DNA from: Thermoplasmata archaeon
Lineage (GTDB): Archaea; Thermoplasmatota; Thermoplasmata; Lutacidiplasmatales; UBA184
Assembly: GCA_028864975.1 (NCBI GenBank)
Contig: JAGWLG010000028.1
Location: 1-50,042, forward strand
DNA length: 50,042 nucleotides
Reading direction: 5' to 3'
Every line of letters starts with the position of its first letter. Position 1 is the stretch's first letter. Under the pieces are notes generated by a model. It saw only the letters and a list, made by a program, of their open reading frames with translations. It had not been told where the DNA came from and searched no databases. Positions 46,499 through 50,042 of the stretch are shown here, one piece after another. The translations under genes and the position numbers were made by a program.

Positions 46499-46705
46499 GC
46501 GGGTGGGAGAGGCGACCTCCCTCCCGCCCGTAGCCCTTGCCGAAGGAGAGCCCCTCAATGAGCGGGAAACCGCTCAAGTGCTGACGAGCTCCGCCCATCG
46601 AAGTTCGCCCTCCGATGCAAGCTGCGAAGCAACCGACCGGCCAGGTGACTCTCAGGCTCCGGAGGGCGTCCGGAAAGAGCTGATGGGGCGGAGGGAGCGA
46701 GCGCG

Positions 46706-47242
46706 GTGGGGAAGGATATGAAGGAGGAAGTTCAGCTTCGCAGGGCGACCCTACGTGACCTTCCGACCCTGGTTCTCCATCGTCGAGCGATGTGGGAAGC
46801 GCTCGTGGAGGTCCCCGAAGCCGCGCTCAACCGGGGAGACCGAGTGTATCGCCGGTGGCTTCGGGCTCGAATGCAAAGGGGAGACGCCGTCGCGTTCGTT
46901 GCCGAGACCCGTGGGCGGGTCCCGGTGGCGAGCGGAGCGGTCTTCGTGCGGGACATCGACCCGTCGCCCAGCGGGGTGGCGACCTCCCCGCACACCATCT
47001 CCATGTTCACGGAAAAGGGGTGTCGTGGGCAGGGGATCGCCAGGGACATCCTCCACGAGCTGCGCGATTGGTGCGAAGCTCGAGGATTCGCCGCGGTGAC
47101 CTTGTCCCCCGCGCCGAAGGCTCGCCGACTCTATCGACGGGTGGGGTTCGAGAGGGCGTGGGGTATGGTCCTGCGATTCCCCCCGCGACACCCGGGACCT
47201 CACGCTCGCCGCCGCCCGCCCCGCGGACCGCGCGAGGGCTAA
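46706..47242 (+). CDS. GNAT-family acetyltransferase
   Basis: A 178-residue acetyl-CoA-dependent N-acetyltransferase. The first strand-helix unit is VQLRRATLRDLPTLVLHRR, and the acetyl-CoA loop is GCRGQGIARDILHELRDWC (RGQGIA). APKARRLYRRVGFERAW closes the fold. The substrate is unknown. The GTG at 46706 has GGAGGG upstream; the ATG at 46718 is an alternative. The arginine/proline-rich end is unusual for the family. Confidence 0.82.
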   Translation: MGKDMKEEVQLRRATLRDLPTLVLHRRAMWEALVEVPEAALNRGDRVYRRWLRARMQRGDAVAFVAETRGRVPVASGAVFVRDIDPSPSGVATSPHTISMFTEKGCRGQGIARDILHELRDWCEARGFAAVTLSPAPKARRLYRRVGFERAWGMVLRFPPRHPGPHARRRPPRGPREG

Positions 47243-47304
47243 CCTCGAGGTAACCTCGGCGGAGGGCTCATCTACCCCAACTCGCGTAGTAGGACCGATA
47301 CGCC

Positions 47305-47365
47305 TGCCCTCGGGCCTCAGCCTCTGCTGAGGTTCTTGGGGGCAGAGCTACTTCGAAGGAGGTGA
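47305..47365 (+). promoter_or_regulatory. Leader hairpin and perfect Shine-Dalgarno
   Basis: CCTCAGC (47315-47321) and GCTGAGG (47326-47332) make a seven-base stem with a four-base loop, enclosed by a second helix TGCCC/GGGCA (47305-47309 and 47340-47344). AAGGAGGTGA at 47356-47365 is an almost full match to the 16S rRNA end, six bases before the ATG at 47372. A structured leader with such a strong site suggests translational control. Confidence 0.5.
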
Positions 47366-47371
47366 AAACAT

Positions 47372-47767
47372 ATGTCTGCTATTACCGAAAAGAGACTGGG
47401 CTACGGCCTCGGTCTTCTGGGCGGCCTCCTGATCGGGCTGGCCGGGCTCGTGAGCCTGTTCACGAGCGCGGTCAACCTTGCGGTCGGACGGGCCGCGGGG
47501 GCCATCGGGTACGGGAGCGAGGGGATCGTCCTACTGATCCTCGGGGGGCTTGCCCTCCTCTTCGCGCACCTGGGGTACCGCCAGTGGAACGACCGGCCGA
47601 TCGTGAGCGGGGTCCTGCTCGTGGTCGTGGCCGCGTTGGGCTGGGGCGTCCTTGGCCTGGGGTCGAACGTGATCGCCTTCCTCGGTGCGATCTTTGTCCT
47701 CTTGGCCGGGGTCCTGTACCTCGTCGTCCCCGTCTCGACCAGGGTCGCTCAACCGGCTCCGGCGTAG
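47372..47767 (+). CDS. Four-helix membrane protein
   Basis: A 131-residue membrane protein with hydrophobic helices at about 10-32, 49-67, 77-97 and 101-122, glycine-rich throughout, and short ends. No charged catalytic residues are visible. No family is certain; small four-helix proteins of unknown function are the nearest comparison. It has the strongest ribosome binding site noticed in the window, so it may be made in large amounts. Confidence 0.65.
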   Translation: MSAITEKRLGYGLGLLGGLLIGLAGLVSLFTSAVNLAVGRAAGAIGYGSEGIVLLILGGLALLFAHLGYRQWNDRPIVSGVLLVVVAALGWGVLGLGSNVIAFLGAIFVLLAGVLYLVVPVSTRVAQPAPA

Positions 47768-47865
47768 GCCGTCCGGTGCCGCCGCTCGGGCGGGGGTCTT
47801 CCTTCGCCCGGGAACCCTTTCCAGCCAGTTTTCCATGACAGGGTTGAGGAAAGGCTGAACGCTCG

Positions 47866-48348
47866 TCAGCCCTGCTTCATCGCCCGCAGCTCGGCGCGAG
47901 TGGGCCGTCGTCCGACGGTGATCCAGATCCCGTCAGGGTCCTTGACGCTGGCCATCCAGCCCTCCGTCGTGCTGGGCTCGTACCCGGTGGGCCGACCGCC
48001 GTGCTTGAGGAGACGGCGATAGGCGCGCTCGAGGTCTCCCCGAGGGACCACGCCCAGGCTGAAGTCCAGGTGGTCGAGCGCGGTACCCGTGGAGTAACGC
48101 TCGAAGAACATGGACTTCGGCGGATACCAGTTGAGCTCGAGCAGATGACCCGAGCGAGGGTCACGGAGGAGGACCCAGAGACCCCCGCCCCACCCGCGGG
48201 TGTCCCCCCGCTTGACCACCCGGAATCCGAGCGCGTTACGGTAGAACCGAAGGCTGCGGGCCAGGTTGGTGACACGAACCCCGGGGTATTCGAAGCGCAT
48301 GCGACCTCGGAAGGGCCCATCGTACTTGTAGTCGGCCGACCTCGCCAT
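47866..48348 (-). CDS. VOC (glyoxalase/dioxygenase superfamily) protein
   Basis: A 160-residue vicinal oxygen chelate protein. The two beta-alpha-beta units are visible: VRVTNLARSLRFYRNALGFR with LLRDPRSGHLLELNWYP, then LDHLDFSLGVV with VKDPDGIWITVG. The glutamate in HLLELN and the histidine in LDHLDF are possible metal ligands; the first histidine and last glutamate positions are not conserved, so activity is uncertain. An ATG at 48300, with a TATA-like CTACAAGTA upstream, is an alternative start that removes 16 residues. Confidence 0.8.
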   Translation of the reverse strand: MARSADYKYDGPFRGRMRFEYPGVRVTNLARSLRFYRNALGFRVVKRGDTRGWGGGLWVLLRDPRSGHLLELNWYPPKSMFFERYSTGTALDHLDFSLGVVPRGDLERAYRRLLKHGGRPTGYEPSTTEGWMASVKDPDGIWITVGRRPTRAELRAMKQG

Positions 48349-48363
48349 GACGGGTGGACGGCC

Positions 48364-49260
48364 ATGGCCAGCTCATCCCGTCTCGGACGCGCGCCCAAGG
48401 TCCTCGACCTCTTTCCCGACTTCGAGGAGTTCTGGGCCAGGGTCCGGGCGGACCCGATATCGAGCCAGCTCGACCGTTGGGAACGCGAGCACATGGCCCC
48501 TTGGCCCGAGCTCCTCTCGAAGCAGAAGGAGAACTATGCCGAGGAGGGATTCGACTGGAGGCGAGTCGCCCGCAAGTGGGTCTTCCCCTTCCTCGAGGAG
48601 CGCTTCCCGAGGATGCGAGCGATCCACCTCGACCTGGTTCGGAACTTGCCGAAGGCCTGGCGAAGGACCCGAAGTGCGCTGGGCATCCGGTTCCCCGTCC
48701 GGTTCGTGATCTACGTTGGCATCGGATGCGGCGCAGGTTGGGCCACGACGTACGAGGGGCGACCCTCGTGCCTCTTCGGGCTGGAAAACGCGGCGACGGA
48801 GCACGATGGGAAGGATGGGTGGACGTTCCGGACCGTCGCTCACGAGGTCGCGCACCTCGCCCACCAGCATTGGCGAGGCGAGCGCTGGGAGCACCGCCCG
48901 GACCCGTGGTGGATGCTCTACGAGGAGGGGTTCGCCACCTACTGCGAGCGACGCATCGAACCGGAAGGATTCCTTCGGCGAACGGGGAGGAAGGATTGGC
49001 TCCCTTGGTGCGATGAGCACCGCTCCTGGCTGGCCAGGAAGTTCCTGAGCGACGTGGCGGGGCGAAGGTCCCTCCGCCCGTTCTTCGGGTCGTGGTACAA
49101 TATCCGGGGCCAGATCGAGACCGGCTACTACCTGGGGTCCGAGATGATCCGCGAATGGACCGAGCGCGGATCGCTCCAAGAGGTCGCGCGCCTCCCCCTG
49201 CCTGAGGTCCGTCTTCGTGCGCGAGCGACGCTTGGGCGCCTCGCGTCGAGGTCCTCCTGA
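48364..49260 (+). CDS. HEXXH zinc metallopeptidase-like protein
   Basis: A 298-residue protein with VAHEVAHLAHQHW, in which H160, E161 and H164 form the HEXXH zinc site. A YEEGFATYCE segment near 187 offers the third ligand glutamate, like gluzincin peptidases. No signal peptide or membrane helix is visible, so it acts inside the cell. The N-terminal half is tryptophan- and arginine-rich (WPELLSKQKENY, WRRVARKW). The start is only 15 bases from the divergent VOC gene if that gene uses its longer start. Confidence 0.75.
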   Translation: MASSSRLGRAPKVLDLFPDFEEFWARVRADPISSQLDRWEREHMAPWPELLSKQKENYAEEGFDWRRVARKWVFPFLEERFPRMRAIHLDLVRNLPKAWRRTRSALGIRFPVRFVIYVGIGCGAGWATTYEGRPSCLFGLENAATEHDGKDGWTFRTVAHEVAHLAHQHWRGERWEHRPDPWWMLYEEGFATYCERRIEPEGFLRRTGRKDWLPWCDEHRSWLARKFLSDVAGRRSLRPFFGSWYNIRGQIETGYYLGSEMIREWTERGSLQEVARLPLPEVRLRARATLGRLASRSS

Positions 49261-49291
49261 GAGAACTTCACGAAAGGCGACAGCGCTCCCG

Positions 49292-50041
49292 TCAAGGACG
49301 GGCCCTCGACCTCGGGCGCACCCCTACCTTGCAGGAGCGCCGGTTTAGGCCCCGGCTCCAGGCGGTGGCGCTTCCTTCTCGGAGGACCGAAATCCTTGAC
49401 CGTTCTCCGGAAGCTGGAAAAACGTGACCGCGCCACGTCCTCCATCCTTCCGTACTTCGCGGGCATCTCCGGGTTCCCTCCCTGACGGGAGCCGAGGGAT
49501 CGCGCCCTCGGGCATCATGGCGGTTGTTTCGCTCCGCCCCGTGCCGCTCGGGCACGGGGCCAGAGTCGCTCTTCCGCGCCCCCGGAGAGGGGCCCTCGCG
49601 CTCGGGGCGAACGGTCCCCTGCTCGGACGGTGGCGTGGCAGGGGAAACTCCCAGTAGACCCTTCTCCTCCCCCGGGACCTCGTAGGGCTCCGGGATCGCG
49701 GGCGGGTCCTGCCCGAGGGGGTCGCCCCCCTCGGGCCATTCTCCATTCGGTGAAGATTGGAGCGTACATTGCCTCACCAGGCGGTCCACCACCGACGCGG
49801 CCATCGCGTCCCGAGCGAGCGCCCAGGGCGTCCCCGCCTCGTGCTTGACCATCCCCCGGACCAGCAGGTTCACCGCGGCGAGCGCGTCCCGGTCGTAGCT
49901 GAGACCACAGCCCCCGCACCGTGAGGTCTTCCACGTCGGGTGGACCACCCTCGCCCCGCAGAACGGGCAGAACGTCGAGCTCCCCCGCGCGTAGACCTCC
50001 TTCGTCCCGTGGGGGTAGCGGTAGGAGAGCACCCGCTGCAG
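49292..50041 (-). CDS. TnpB-like protein, C-terminal part (gene runs off the window)
   Basis: The 3' portion of an IS200/IS605-type OrfB (TnpB) gene. It contains the RuvC-embedded zinc ribbon (CPFCG and CGGCG) followed by LSYDRDALAAVNLLVRG, where the last RuvC acidic residue and the NAA/AVN-type helix are expected. The catalytic N-terminal parts lie beyond the right edge. The tail of about 160 residues after the ribbon is long; another frame at 49345-49746 carries a more TnpB-like ending (SETTAMMPEGAIPRLPSG), so a frameshift in the tail is possible. No transposon end was identified. Confidence 0.68.
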   Translation of the reverse strand: MQRVLSYRYPHGTKEVYARGSSTFCPFCGARVVHPTWKTSRCGGCGLSYDRDALAAVNLLVRGMVKHEAGTPWALARDAMAASVVDRLVRQCTLQSSPNGEWPEGGDPLGQDPPAIPEPYEVPGEEKGLLGVSPATPPSEQGTVRPEREGPSPGARKSDSGPVPERHGAERNNRHDARGRDPSAPVREGTRRCPRSTEGWRTWRGHVFPASGERSRISVLREGSATAWSRGLNRRSCKVGVRPRSRARP

Positions 50042-50042
50042 C

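Noticed and set aside
1..50042. CRISPR arrays, rRNA genes and complete insertion sequences
   Set aside because: No spaced direct-repeat array or rRNA-like sequence was seen. The only transposon-related sequence is the partial TnpB-like gene at the right edge, without recognisable ends.

Overview
The window looks like chromosomal DNA of a GC-rich euryarchaeote, most likely a member of the Thermoplasmatota. The domain call rests on the small subunit of the D-family DNA polymerase, the archaeal TOPRIM primase DnaG, a LonB-type AAA+ ATPase, a nickel regulator NikR, a DUF5678 protein and many AT-rich TATA-like boxes about 25 to 30 bases before start codons (several genes look leaderless). The lineage below that level is inference. 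A membrane cytochrome b/Rieske complex, a proton-translocating transhydrogenase, malate dehydrogenase and citrate synthase point to a respiring heterotroph.

Layout. 1-7514: a TPR/ATPase-like regulator, then a plus-strand run of three surface proteins (a VWA-like protein, a three-PKD membrane protein, and a two-PKD membrane protein ending in a cytoplasmic winged helix). 7530-19822, minus strand: XPD helicase, FixX and FixC, the split transhydrogenase PntAA-PntAB-PntB, a large PKD/FN3 surface protein, citrate synthase and malate dehydrogenase. 20016-23831, plus: two tiny overlapping coiled-coil proteins, ketopantoate reductase, phosphoglycerate kinase, a small membrane protein and a nitroreductase. 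23815-29149, minus: CutA, PolD small subunit DP1, an AlkA-type glycosylase, a methyltransferase, NikR and a NiCoT nickel permease. 29304-32828: a second, larger VWA-like/PKD surface protein. 33869-37487: a respiratory operon of a cupredoxin-like protein, a small membrane protein, Rieske protein and fused cytochrome b. 37784-40840: DnaG with a long structured leader, and a LonB-like ATPase without a protease domain.

42036-46450 is an accessory region that begins at a tRNA-Val(GAC) gene. Copies of the tRNA 3' end and of a GGTACC-centred motif recur near 43.59 kb and 45.38 kb. They bracket two small cargo segments: one with a Nudix gene broken by an in-frame TAG plus an RHH/RelE toxin-antitoxin pair, the other with a divergent winged-helix regulator, a DUF5678 protein and a frameshifted retropepsin-like protease. 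I read this as two small tandem islands, possibly non-autonomous integrated elements. No integrase is visible. Beyond it lie a DUF4242 protein, a 40-residue arginine-rich protein with its own TATA box and ribosome binding site, a GNAT acetyltransferase, a four-helix membrane protein with a hairpin leader, a VOC protein, a HEXXH peptidase and, at the right edge, the C-terminal part of a TnpB-like gene.

The strongest candidates for undescribed biology are the tandem tRNA-linked islands, the membrane-tethered winged-helix protein with PKD ectodomains and its VWA-like partner, the protease-less LonB paralogue, and the bc-type operon whose cupredoxin appears to lack its usual histidine ligand.
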